DNA of 11,071 nucleotides from JBGCDD01 sp045105075 (GCA_045105075.1 JBGCDD010000263.1:1-11071), one strand, 5' to 3'. Positions 1 to 6,369 are shown, counted from the stretch's first letter. Notes: a model not told the origin generated them from the letters alone. Numbers and translations: made by a program.

Positions 1-540
1 GTGGGGTTTGACAACCGCGCGGCGATGGCCGAACTGGCGCGCGCTGTGCTGGATCTTGGGCATCGCGATCTGGCGTTGATCAGTGCCGAAGTGGCAGGCA
101 ATGACCGCGCCATGGCCCGGTTGAGCGGGCTGCGCGATGCGATGCAAACCGCCGGTCTGCCGCCCGATGCATTGGCCGTGATCCAAACGCCCTATGGCAT
201 CGAAAACGGCGCAACGGCGTTTGATGCGCTGATGCAGCGTTCGATTCGGCCCACTGCGGTGATGTGCGGCAATGACGTGCTGGCGGTGGGCGCGCTGCGC
301 CGGGCGCGTGAATTGGGTCTTGATGTGCCCGGCGACGTATCGATCACCGGCTTTGACGACATTGAACTGGCGCAGGTGGCGGTGCCGGCCCTGGCCACGG
401 TGCAGGTGCCGCATCGCGAAATGGGGCGGCGCGCGGCACGTGCCTTGATGGACATGGTCGAGGGCAAGAAACAGGTGCAAACCCACAGTCTGGCGGTTCA
501 ATTGCGTTTGCGCGGATCACTGGGCCCCAGCAAACGGTAA
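1..540 (+). CDS. LacI-family transcriptional regulator, C-terminal part (5' truncated by window edge)
   Basis: The 179 visible residues are the effector-binding (periplasmic-binding-protein-like) half of a LacI/GalR repressor. The DNA-binding helix-turn-helix and hinge lie upstream, outside the window. The GTG at base 1 is an internal valine codon (VGFDN resembles the usual V.xDN stretch at the start of the sensor domain), so it should not be taken as a start. Diagnostic family motifs are present: PTAVMCGNDVLAVGAL near residues 84-99, LGLDVPGDVSITGFDD near 106-121, and the PALATVQVPHREMGRRAA stretch that follows. The effector cannot be predicted; family members usually sense sugars or sugar derivatives. 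The acyl-CoA isomerase gene starts 79 bases downstream on the same strand. The gap between holds no convincing terminator, so read-through is possible, but the repressor may equally control genes to the left. Confidence 0.93.
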   Translation: MGFDNRAAMAELARAVLDLGHRDLALISAEVAGNDRAMARLSGLRDAMQTAGLPPDALAVIQTPYGIENGATAFDALMQRSIRPTAVMCGNDVLAVGALRRARELGLDVPGDVSITGFDDIELAQVAVPALATVQVPHREMGRRAARALMDMVEGKKQVQTHSLAVQLRLRGSLGPSKR

Positions 541-608
541 ACGCGCGACGCGCCGTCAAACGAGCCGCGCGCAAAAAGCTATGCTACACGAGACCAGCAA
601 TCACATTC

Positions 609-613
609 AGAGG
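609..613 (+). promoter_or_regulatory. Ribosome binding site deciding the start of the crotonase gene
   Basis: AGAGG lies six bases before ATG 620. An in-frame ATG at 581 would add 13 residues (MLHETSNHIQRPA) with no comparable site before it and no resemblance to crotonase N-termini, so 620 is preferred. Confidence 0.6.
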
Positions 614-619
614 CCCGCC

Positions 620-1459
620 ATGACCGACCAGCTGACCAGCACATTTTTCGCCACAACCGTGACCGACGGTGTGGCCCATATCGAAATGAACAAACCCGAA
701 AAAGCCAACGCCATGTCGCCCGATTTTTGGGAGGACCTGCCGCGTCTGGCGGCCGCACTTGATTGCGACCCTGGTGTGCGCTGCATCGTGATTTCGGGGC
801 GGGGGCGGCATTTCACCTCCGGCATGGATCTGGCGGCGTTTCAGGGCATCATGGGTCTGGCCGAATCCGAACCTGCGCGCGGCGCCTACGCGATGCGCGA
901 TCTGGTGCTTAAATTGCAGGACTCGCTGACCAGTCTGGAAACCTGTCGCGTGCCCGTGATTGCGGCCATTCATGGTGCGTGTTTGGGCGGCGGCATCGAT
1001 TTGATCACGGCCTGTGACATTCGCTTGGCCAGCGCCGATGCCTCATTCGGGGTCGAGGAAATCCACGTCGGGATGGCCGCAGATGTGGGCACCTTACAGC
1101 GCCTGCCCAAGCTGATGGCGCCCGGTGTGGTGCGTGAACTGGCCTATACCGGGCGGCGCTTTTCTGCGGAAGAGGCCAGAGGCTGGGGCATCGTCAATTC
1201 AGTGCACGCAGATCGCGACGCGGTGGTGGAGGCGGCCATGGCCATGGCGCGCGACATCGCCGCCAAATCACCGCTGGCCATCGCCGGGATCAAACAATCG
1301 GTCACCTACGCGCGTGATCACAGCGTGCGCGATGGGCTGGATCAGATCGCGACCTGGAATGCGGGCATGTTGCGGTCACAGGACCTGATGACCGCGATGC
1401 AGGCCAAAATGGCCAAGAAAGAGGCGGAATACCAAGACCTGTTGGCCGACGCCAGCTAG
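620..1459 (+). CDS. Crotonase-family enzyme, delta(3,5)-delta(2,4)-dienoyl-CoA isomerase-like (enoyl-CoA hydratase/isomerase)
   Basis: A 279-residue cytoplasmic crotonase. The first oxyanion-hole segment is HFTSGMDL (64-71) and the second is IHGACLGGGIDL (117-128). Instead of the two glutamates of an enoyl-CoA hydratase, it carries the triad of mammalian ECH1: Asp127, Glu147 and Asp155, with the same 20- and 8-residue spacings as rat Asp176/Glu196/Asp204. The surrounding GMAADVGTLQRLPK is nearly the ECH1 signature, and DHSVRDGL and ATWNAGML near the C-terminus also match that family. The expected role is moving double bonds in dienoyl-CoAs during beta-oxidation of unsaturated acyl chains. Whether this copy works on fatty acids or another CoA ester is unknown. 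It converges on the SDR gene and the two overlap by four bases (CTAG). I am sure of the fold and fairly sure of the ECH1-type chemistry. Confidence 0.9.
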   Translation: MTDQLTSTFFATTVTDGVAHIEMNKPEKANAMSPDFWEDLPRLAAALDCDPGVRCIVISGRGRHFTSGMDLAAFQGIMGLAESEPARGAYAMRDLVLKLQDSLTSLETCRVPVIAAIHGACLGGGIDLITACDIRLASADASFGVEEIHVGMAADVGTLQRLPKLMAPGVVRELAYTGRRFSAEEARGWGIVNSVHADRDAVVEAAMAMARDIAAKSPLAIAGIKQSVTYARDHSVRDGLDQIATWNAGMLRSQDLMTAMQAKMAKKEAEYQDLLADAS

Positions 1460-2292
1460 CCGGTTTTGAACCGGGGATCTCCCGCGCAGGCGGCATAGTC
1501 TGCGCGGATCCGGTCATGGCGCAGGGTGATGAATTTTTCGAACTCTGGGTGGGTAAAGATGTAAAACCGCCCCGCCGCCATGCTTTCCAGCGTCCAATCC
1601 GCCACCACCATTGGATCAATGCCGTTTTGGACGGCCGCAACAATGCCACCCGGCGCATCAGCAAGCGGTGCATCGCGTTGCGCATTTGAGGGGCGGCGCT
1701 GGTGGGCATTGTGAATATCAGTGCGCACCCAGCCCGGGCACAAGACCGACACGCCGATGCCGTCCGGGGCCAGATCCTGCGCCATGGTTTCCGACAGGCC
1801 GACCACTGCGAATTTGGTCGCATTGTAGGGACCCAGATGCTCGGCTGCCAAATGCCCGGCCATTGACGCGGTGTTCACGATATGCCCGCCTTCGCCCTGT
1901 TCGCGCATCAAAGGCACAAAGGTTTCAACCCCGTGCACGACGCCCATCAGGTTCACATCGATGACCCAATTCCAATCGTTCAGCGCCACGTTGCCAGGAC
2001 GACCGGCAAGGCTCACACCGGCATTGTTAAACAGCAGATGCACCTTGCCAAATTGCGACAGCGTCGCCTGAGCCATCGCTTCGACATCGCCGATTTTGCC
2101 GACATCGCCCGGAACGGCTGCAACTGAGCCGGGCAGGCCCTGCAGGGCCGCCACCGCGTCTTGCAAGCGATCGGGATCAATATCGTTCAGCATCACATTA
2201 GCACCGCGTGTCGCAAGCGCGCGCGCCAGTGCCAATCCGATGCCAAACCCCGCGCCGGTGACCACAGCCACTTTTCCCGAAATATCCTGCAT
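1456..2292 (-). CDS. Short-chain dehydrogenase/reductase (classical SDR)
   Basis: 278 residues, the usual size for a classical SDR plus a slightly long C-terminal tail. The cofactor loop is TGAGFGIG (12-19). Acidic Asp37 at the end of the second strand (LND) favours NAD(H) over NADP(H). NNAG (89-92), Asn114, Ser143, Tyr156 and Lys160 (YNATK) form the complete catalytic tetrad, and PGWVRTDI (186-193) is the usual substrate-loop entry. The protein should oxidise an alcohol or reduce a carbonyl; the substrate is not visible. The start is supported by GGAG six bases upstream (CTCC at 2299-2302 on the plus strand). The gene reads away from the 348-base non-coding gap, so its promoter must lie there, and it ends inside the stop codon of the crotonase gene. 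Related proteins often sit in acyl-CoA or steroid/lipid catabolic clusters, which fits the crotonase neighbour. Confidence 0.92.
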   Translation of the reverse strand: MQDISGKVAVVTGAGFGIGLALARALATRGANVMLNDIDPDRLQDAVAALQGLPGSVAAVPGDVGKIGDVEAMAQATLSQFGKVHLLFNNAGVSLAGRPGNVALNDWNWVIDVNLMGVVHGVETFVPLMREQGEGGHIVNTASMAGHLAAEHLGPYNATKFAVVGLSETMAQDLAPDGIGVSVLCPGWVRTDIHNAHQRRPSNAQRDAPLADAPGGIVAAVQNGIDPMVVADWTLESMAAGRFYIFTHPEFEKFITLRHDRIRADYAACAGDPRFKTG

Positions 2293-2350
2293 TCTGATCT
2301 CCGTTTTTTCCCTGCGCCATCATGCGACGGCGCGCACAAAAGGGGAATGC

Positions 2351-2370
2351 CTTGCACACAGATGTGCGAG
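2351..2370. repeat. Imperfect palindrome in the SDR/TIGR03084 gap
   Basis: The arms GCACA (2354-2358) and TGTGC (2363-2367) flank the spacer CAGA. After one mismatch the symmetry resumes with CT (2351-2352) against AG (2369-2370). It lies 58-78 bases before the SDR start, a plausible place for an operator. Confidence 0.45.
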
Positions 2371-2388
2371 GTCGCCGTTGCGTCACCC

Positions 2389-2413
2389 GCTCACTGATCT
2401 GATTGCAGTGAGC
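2389..2413. repeat. Inverted repeat, perfect 8-base arms
   Basis: GCTCACTG (2389-2396) and CAGTGAGC (2406-2413) are exact reverse complements with a nine-base spacer. Beyond one mismatch, CC (2386-2387) can pair with GG (2415-2416). There is no T-run on either side, so it is unlikely to be an intrinsic terminator. It could be an operator or a leader hairpin. Confidence 0.5.
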
Positions 2414-2537
2414 TGGGCAAATGCGCCCGGCGCGGCGCGTCCGCAGCAATATCGGGGGGGTGGTTCGTGTCTGTGTGCACGTCGAAAAAGACATGCGGTT
2501 GGCGGCGCAAGCGGGTATGAAGCTGCAACGTGATCTT

Positions 2538-2558
2538 ATTGCGCCAACGGCGCGCAAT
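2538..2558. repeat. Inverted repeat, perfect 7-base arms, upstream of the TIGR03084-type gene
   Basis: ATTGCGC (2538-2544) and GCGCAAT (2552-2558) are exact reverse complements around a seven-base spacer, 83 bases before ATG 2641. A 21-base dyad at this distance would suit an operator for the rightward gene. Confidence 0.45.
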
Positions 2559-2640
2559 CATGAGCCGGCTGGTCGCGTGCGTATCACAGGTCGGCATTTC
2601 CGGCCCAACGCAGGGACGACACAAAACAAGGAACGACTGA

Positions 2641-3441
2641 ATGCAGCAAGCCAATGATTTCCGCGCCGAAAGCGATGCGCTGGCCACGGTGCTCGAGCCG
2701 CTTGCGGACGGCGCCTTCGACACACCGACCTTGTTCAAAGGCTGGAGCATTGATGACGTGATCGGCCATTTGCACCTGTTTAATGTGGCCGCCGAAATCT
2801 CGCTGCAGGGCGATGACGCCTTTGCCGCGTTTTTTGCGCCGCTTCAGGCCGGGATTGCGCAGGGTCAATCCTTGCGTGATTTGCAATATCCTTGGCTCGA
2901 TGGGCTGCGCGGGCGGGCGCTGTTTGAAACCTGGCGCGACACGGTGCACCGGGTCGCGGACGGGTTTGGCGCGGTTGATCCCAAGCGGCGTCTCAAATGG
3001 GCCGGCCCCGACATGAGCGCGTTGTCCAGCATCACGGCGCGCCAGATGGAAACCTGGGCGCATGGACAAGAGGTGTTTGACGCCCTTGGCCAGACCCGGA
3101 TTGAACACGACCGCGTGCGCAACATCGCGCATCTGGGCGTGGCGACGTTTGGCTGGACCCATGTCAATCGACGCCAACCTGTTCCGGACCCAGCGCCGTT
3201 CGTGCAGCTTACAGGGCCTTCGGGCGCGATTTGGGAATGGAACGAGCCGCAACAGGACAATTGCGTGACCGGCAGCGCCGTTGGATTTGCCCAGGCGGTG
3301 GCGCAGACCCGAAATGTTGCCGACACAGATGTGCGCACGGTTGGCCCGGTGGCCACACAGTGGATGGCCATGGCGCAGTGTTTTGCCGGCCCGCCCGAAG
3401 ACCCGCCTGCGCCCGGTGCGCGCCATCGCGCCGTGGTCTAG
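2641..3441 (+). CDS. TIGR03084-type metal-binding protein (DinB / maleylpyruvate isomerase N-terminal fold)
   Basis: A 266-residue cytoplasmic protein. The opening four-helix part looks like the mycothiol-dependent maleylpyruvate isomerase N-terminal domain: FKGWSIDDVIGHLHLFN (32-48) supplies His43, and RQMETWAHGQEVFDAL (134-149) supplies Glu137 and His141. The Glu-x3-His pair plus an earlier His matches the zinc triad known for that fold. The segment RNIAHLGVATFGW and the second half (about 160-255) fit the TIGR03084 family as I remember it. The biochemical role is unknown: the fold includes thiol-dependent isomerases and transferases, and this organism type would not be expected to make mycothiol. 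AAGGA at 2628-2632, eight bases upstream, supports the start. The last codons interlock with the stop of the LysR gene (CTAG, 3438-3441). From memory, relatives often lie near acyl-CoA or terpene catabolic genes. Confidence 0.8.
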   Translation: MQQANDFRAESDALATVLEPLADGAFDTPTLFKGWSIDDVIGHLHLFNVAAEISLQGDDAFAAFFAPLQAGIAQGQSLRDLQYPWLDGLRGRALFETWRDTVHRVADGFGAVDPKRRLKWAGPDMSALSSITARQMETWAHGQEVFDALGQTRIEHDRVRNIAHLGVATFGWTHVNRRQPVPDPAPFVQLTGPSGAIWEWNEPQQDNCVTGSAVGFAQAVAQTRNVADTDVRTVGPVATQWMAMAQCFAGPPEDPPAPGARHRAVV

Positions 3442-4331
3442 ACCTGTGCAAAGCTGTCCCACACTGCGCGCCCAGTGGCATCAAGGCGGGCGGGCGAGCA
3501 AAACAGCGACAGATCCAGTGTTGCGTCCCAGTCGCGCGCGGCCAACGCCACCAGATCGCCGCGCCCCAGGTCTTCGCGGATGGCGGATTCGGGCAACCAC
3601 GCCATGCCACTGCCGGCCAATGTGCGCCGCTTGATCGCCTCAACCAGCCCGTCGACATAGCGCTTGTCCAGGTGGGTTGGACGCTTGCCAATGGTCTGGT
3701 CGACCACCGTGCCCAGAAAGCTGGACGGCTCATAGGCCAGATAGGGCAGGGGGCGTTTGGGCGTGCCCGGCATCGCCCAGCCGTGGCGCGCGGCGGCGTC
3801 GTGCTGAGCCACTGGCAACATGCGTTCTTGTCCAATGTCCTGACGCGCAAACTGGCTTTCATCCAGCACCAGCGCCACGTCCGCGTGACGATAGCACAGC
3901 AGAAAGTCGCAAGCCCCATCTGCCAACATTTGACAACAGGTGCTGAGGCTGTCGGAAATGACCCGCGCGCGCAAATCCGGGATGTCTTGTTCCAGCGTGG
4001 TGATGTGCCCGGCCAGGTAATTCACTGAAATCGTGTGCAAAACGGCAAAACGCTGAAATGTGCTTTCGCCCTGATCCAGATCGCGAATGGCCTGGCGCGC
4101 ATCGATCAGCGTGGCCACGGTTTCTTTGGCCACTGGCAAAAACTGGGTACCGGCCGGGGTCAGGCGCACTGGAAAACTGGCACGATCCACCAGCGCAACG
4201 CCCATCCAGCTTTCCAAGGCACGGATGCGGCGGCTGAAGGCGGATTGGGTGATGTTGCGCTCTTCGGCGGCGCGGGTGAAGCTGAGCGTGCGGGCCAGAC
4301 ACAGGAAGTCGCGCAGCAGGTTCAAATCCAT
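3438..4331 (-). CDS. LysR-family transcriptional regulator
   Basis: 297 residues, the standard LysR length. The N-terminal winged helix-turn-helix is clear: MDLNLLRDFLCLART at the start, then LSFTRAAEERNITQSAFSRRIRALE (16-40) and the wing region VRLTPAGTQFLP. The remainder (about 90-297) is the effector-binding domain of two alpha/beta lobes. GGAG (4338-4341, minus strand) six bases before the ATG supports the start. It is divergent from the alpha/beta hydrolase gene, with an operator of LysR type between them, so autorepression and effector-dependent activation of the hydrolase (and perhaps the transporter behind it) are expected. The effector is not predictable. It converges on the TIGR03084-type gene with a four-base overlap. 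Confidence 0.95.
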   Translation of the reverse strand: MDLNLLRDFLCLARTLSFTRAAEERNITQSAFSRRIRALESWMGVALVDRASFPVRLTPAGTQFLPVAKETVATLIDARQAIRDLDQGESTFQRFAVLHTISVNYLAGHITTLEQDIPDLRARVISDSLSTCCQMLADGACDFLLCYRHADVALVLDESQFARQDIGQERMLPVAQHDAAARHGWAMPGTPKRPLPYLAYEPSSFLGTVVDQTIGKRPTHLDKRYVDGLVEAIKRRTLAGSGMAWLPESAIREDLGRGDLVALAARDWDATLDLSLFCSPARLDATGRAVWDSFAQV

Positions 4332-4351
4332 CTTGGTCTCCGATTTTCGCC

Positions 4352-4380
4352 ACTTTACACGGCTTTGCAGGGTTATGCAA
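4352..4380 (-). promoter_or_regulatory. Possible promoter of the LysR gene
   Basis: Read on the minus strand, TTGCAT (4380-4375) and TAAAGT (4357-4352) are 17 bases apart, and the second box sits a short distance before the LysR ribosome binding site. The matches to consensus are poor (3/6 and 4/6). The -35-like box overlaps the operator arm, which would suit autorepression. Confidence 0.3.
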
Positions 4381-4394
4381 AAATGGAATAACCC
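4370..4394. promoter_or_regulatory. LysR-type operator (T-N11-A dyad)
   Basis: GGGTTAT (4370-4376) and ATAACCC (4388-4394) are perfect reverse complements around an 11-base spacer. This gives the canonical T-N11-A LysR box (T4376, A4388) in the divergent region between the LysR and hydrolase genes, centred about 51 bases upstream of the LysR start. Confidence 0.8.
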
Positions 4395-4436
4395 GATGAA
4401 AGATTTGAATTGGCGTGCAAATGCGGCCTCTGCGTA

Positions 4437-4443
4437 GGGTTAT
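4437..4443 (+). promoter_or_regulatory. Third half-site of the LysR operator
   Basis: GGGTTAT recurs here, 67 bases from the first arm and 75 bases before the hydrolase start. LysR tetramers commonly bind a strong dyad plus a weaker promoter-proximal activation site, and this half-site is in the right place for that. A seven-base match alone is modest evidence. Confidence 0.5.
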
Positions 4444-4517
4444 CGAAGCTGAGTCGCCCCATTGATCGGAGCCTTCCTGTTGTCTGACATCTGTCCCTTT
4501 TGCCAGCGGTCCCGCCC

Positions 4518-5270
4518 ATGAACCTGGTGCGCGATGGCCAAGGCGAGGTGTTGGTTTTGCTGCACGGTTACTTGGGCGGTGCGGCGATGTGGGACGCACA
4601 GGTCGCCGCCTTTCGCGACCGGTTTGATGTGATCGTGCCCGAACTGGACGGTTTTGGCGGGCGAACAGATCTCACCGCCAGTGCGTCGATCACCGACAGT
4701 GCGCAGCGTGTTCTGGATTTGCTGGGCGGGCTTGGGATCTTGCGGTTTCATCTGGTGGGTCATTCGATGGGGGGCATGATTGCGCAGGAAATGGCTGCTT
4801 TGGCCCCCACGCGCATTGACCGGTTGATTTGTTACGGCACCGGGCCGCGCGGCGTGATGCCTGACCGTTTTGAAACACTGGACATGTCGCGCCAACGGCT
4901 GCGAACCGAGGGTGTACGCGCCACGGCTCGGCGCATTGCCGCCACCTGGTTTGCGCAAGGTGAGGCCGCAGAAGGCTTTGATCTTTGCGCGGGTCTGGGC
5001 GAACACGTCAGCGAAGCCTCGGCGCTTGCGGGTCTGGCCGCGATGGAGGGCTGGGACGGGCGCGACGGTTTGGCCGGCATCATCCAGCCGACCCTCGTTC
5101 TGTGGGGCGATCTTGATAAATCCTATGGCTGGGCGCAACCCGAAGCGCTTTGGCGTGGTATCAGCGGGGCAAGCCTTGGCGTTTTGCCCGGTTGCGGGCA
5201 CAATGCCCACCTCGAGAAGCCCGACATTTTCAATGCCCTATTGGAGAGTTTTCTGCCGGACCCAATCTGA
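4518..5270 (+). CDS. Alpha/beta hydrolase
   Basis: 250 residues counted from ATG 4518. The oxyanion segment is LLHGYLGGAAMW (14-25) and the nucleophile elbow is GHSMGG (81-86) with Ser83. The acid is probably Asp200 (LWGDLD), with Asp198 as the alternative, and the base is His228 (GCGHNAHLEKP). This is a complete catalytic triad in a compact single-domain hydrolase with a short cap (about 115-180). The chemistry is ester, lactone, thioester or C-C bond hydrolysis; the substrate is unknown. No signal peptide is visible, so it is probably cytoplasmic. The start at 4518 is chosen because AGCGG (4505-4509) lies eight bases upstream; a TTG at 4500 would add six residues without a ribosome binding site. 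It faces the LysR gene across the operator region and is followed after 85 bases by the binding-protein gene, so it may be the first gene of the transporter operon. Confidence 0.9.
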   Translation: MNLVRDGQGEVLVLLHGYLGGAAMWDAQVAAFRDRFDVIVPELDGFGGRTDLTASASITDSAQRVLDLLGGLGILRFHLVGHSMGGMIAQEMAALAPTRIDRLICYGTGPRGVMPDRFETLDMSRQRLRTEGVRATARRIAATWFAQGEAAEGFDLCAGLGEHVSEASALAGLAAMEGWDGRDGLAGIIQPTLVLWGDLDKSYGWAQPEALWRGISGASLGVLPGCGHNAHLEKPDIFNALLESFLPDPI

Positions 5271-5274
5271 GCGA

Positions 5275-5294
5275 CGCGCCAACAATGGGGCGCG
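5275..5294. repeat. Short inverted repeat just after the hydrolase stop
   Basis: CGCGCC (5275-5280) and GGCGCG (5289-5294) can form a 6-bp GC stem with an eight-base loop, beginning five bases after the hydrolase stop. No T-run follows, so it is at best a weak or Rho-assisted terminator or an mRNA 3'-end stabiliser. It leaves open whether the transporter genes share the hydrolase transcript. Confidence 0.3.
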
Positions 5295-5345
5295 GTTCCA
5301 AAACAAGACGTGCGCGCTTGCCGGCTGCGCGGACAAAAAAACAGT

Positions 5346-5350
5346 GGAGA
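5346..5350 (+). promoter_or_regulatory. Ribosome binding site of the substrate-binding protein gene
   Basis: GGAGA lies five bases before ATG 5356 but only two before the adjacent ATG 5353. The second ATG is therefore preferred, giving a signal peptide that begins MKKLL. The frame is open far upstream, so this site decides the start. Confidence 0.65.
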
Positions 5351-5355
5351 AAATG

Positions 5356-6306
5356 ATGAAAAAACTACTTATGACAACTGTGTTTGCGGTCTCGATGACC
5401 GGCGCGGCCCAAGCGGAGTCGGTCAACATCGGCGCGCCTTCCTGGACCGGAGCCCAAGCGATCGCGCACTTGATTGCCGAAATCGTGACCACCCGCATCG
5501 GCGGCGAAGCCAATCTGGTGCCCGGCAACAATGCCAGCATTTTCCAGGCGATGGACCAGGGCAAGGGCGACATTGATGTGCACCCCGACGTGTGGTTGCC
5601 CAACCAATCCAGCTTTACCGACAAATACGTGACCGGCGCCGGCACTGTGGCGCTGTCGGACAATTTCTATGAAGGCAAGCAGAGCTTTTGCGTCTCGCGC
5701 GCGTTTTCCGAAGCCAACAATGTGACCTCGATCTTTGACCTCGCCCGCCCTGAAGTGGCCGCCAAAATGGACAGCGATGGCAACGGCAAGGGTGAAATCT
5801 GGATTGGCGCACCGGGCTGGGCCAGCGCCAATGTCAACGAAGTCAAGGTGCGCGACTATGGTCTGATGCCGTTCATGGAGCCAATCCGCGCCGATCAGGC
5901 CGTGATGACCGCGACTGTGGGCGACAGCATCCGCAAGGATATGGGCTATGCGTTCTATTGCTACAGCCCCCACGCGATCTGGTTCCAGCACGACATCGTA
6001 CGCCTGTCCGAGCCCGCGTTTGATCCGGCCAAATACACAGCACTACAGCCCTCGGATGACCCCGATTGGTTCGAAAAGTCCAAAGTCATGACAGAGGACG
6101 CGCTGAAAGAAGTGCAGATCGCCTATTCCAAATCGCTGGCGTCACGCTCGCCGATCATTGCCGAATTGCTGGCAAACATCGCGCTGGACGGTGAAACCGT
6201 GTCGGACTTTGCGTTCCAGATCGAAGGCGGCAAAGACGCAGCCACCGTGGCCAAGGAATGGGTTGCGGCCAATTCCGACCGGGTCGACGGCTGGCTCGGC
6301 CTATAA
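5356..6306 (+). CDS. Glycine betaine/quaternary-amine ABC transporter, periplasmic substrate-binding protein
   Basis: 316 residues. The signal peptide has a KK n-region, hydrophobic core LLMTTVFAVSMTGA and a likely cut after AQA at residue 20. The mature protein is an OpuAC/ProX-type (PF04069) binding protein: it starts VNIGAPSWTGAQAIAHLI and has GDIDVHPDVWLPN (71-83), a hallmark of betaine/choline binders. Trp30, Trp80, Trp155 and Trp209 sit in the conserved segments that could form an aromatic box for a trimethylammonium group. DSDGNGKGE (139-147) resembles a calcium loop. Candidate ligands are glycine betaine, choline, carnitine, DMSP or TMAO; I cannot choose between them from the sequence. 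The gene heads a binding protein/ATPase/permease set and is followed by a strong hairpin, consistent with higher expression of this component. It lies 85 bases after the hydrolase gene. Confidence 0.92.
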   Translation: MKKLLMTTVFAVSMTGAAQAESVNIGAPSWTGAQAIAHLIAEIVTTRIGGEANLVPGNNASIFQAMDQGKGDIDVHPDVWLPNQSSFTDKYVTGAGTVALSDNFYEGKQSFCVSRAFSEANNVTSIFDLARPEVAAKMDSDGNGKGEIWIGAPGWASANVNEVKVRDYGLMPFMEPIRADQAVMTATVGDSIRKDMGYAFYCYSPHAIWFQHDIVRLSEPAFDPAKYTALQPSDDPDWFEKSKVMTEDALKEVQIAYSKSLASRSPIIAELLANIALDGETVSDFAFQIEGGKDAATVAKEWVAANSDRVDGWLGL

Positions 6307-6318
6307 GCTGCCATCTGT

Positions 6319-6344
6319 GGGCCGGCGCGATCGTGCGCCGGCCC
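6319..6344 (+). terminator. Strong intercistronic hairpin between binding-protein and ATPase genes
   Basis: A perfect 10-bp GC-only stem, GGGCCGGCGC (6319-6328) with GCGCCGGCCC (6335-6344), encloses a six-base loop GATCGT; T6318-A6345 adds one more pair. It starts 12 bases after the binding-protein stop and ends 25 bases before the ATPase start. There is no U-run, so it is more likely an mRNA-stabilising or partial-termination element that raises the binding-protein level above the ATPase and permease than a full terminator. Confidence 0.7.
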
Positions 6345-6369
6345 AAACCCAACCTGAAAGGGGCGCCCC

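Larger units (their letters stand above)
2293..2640. other. Non-coding divergent region with three inverted repeats
   Basis: These 348 bases separate the SDR gene (leftward) from the TIGR03084-type gene (rightward) and should contain both promoters. Short open frames cross it on both strands, but none resembles a protein family and none has a good ribosome binding site. It holds three separate dyads (2351-2370, 2389-2413, 2538-2558) and a run of seven G at 2454-2460. I could not pick a convincing -35/-10 pair by eye. An unannotated small RNA or a degraded gene remains possible. Confidence 0.6.

Noticed and set aside
541..619. Possible terminator or promoter between the LacI-type and crotonase genes
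   Set aside because: GCGCG/CGCGC arms exist but are separated by a long loop and followed by A, not T. A TATGCT hexamer at 580-585 has no good -35 partner. Too weak to annotate.
2391..2750. Short open frames in the 348-base gap (also 2096-2533 and 2421-2657 on the plus strand) as possible small proteins
   Set aside because: No ribosome binding sites, no hydrophobic or family pattern, and each extends into a neighbouring gene out of frame.
3318..3336. Repeat of CACAGATGTGCG also present in the 2351-2370 palindrome
   Set aside because: The second copy lies within the coding sequence of the TIGR03084-type gene, has lost the symmetry, and is probably chance.
2584..3462. 292-codon open frame on the minus strand opposite the TIGR03084-type gene
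   Set aside because: No family resemblance, R/H/G-rich shadow composition, no ribosome binding site. The plus-strand protein has a clear fold and metal residues.
4870..5352. Open reading frame continuous with the binding-protein frame, starting inside the hydrolase gene
   Set aside because: It runs out of frame through the hydrolase, has composition typical of a shadow frame, and would bury the signal peptide. The ribosome binding site at 5346-5350 and the MKKLL start define the real gene.
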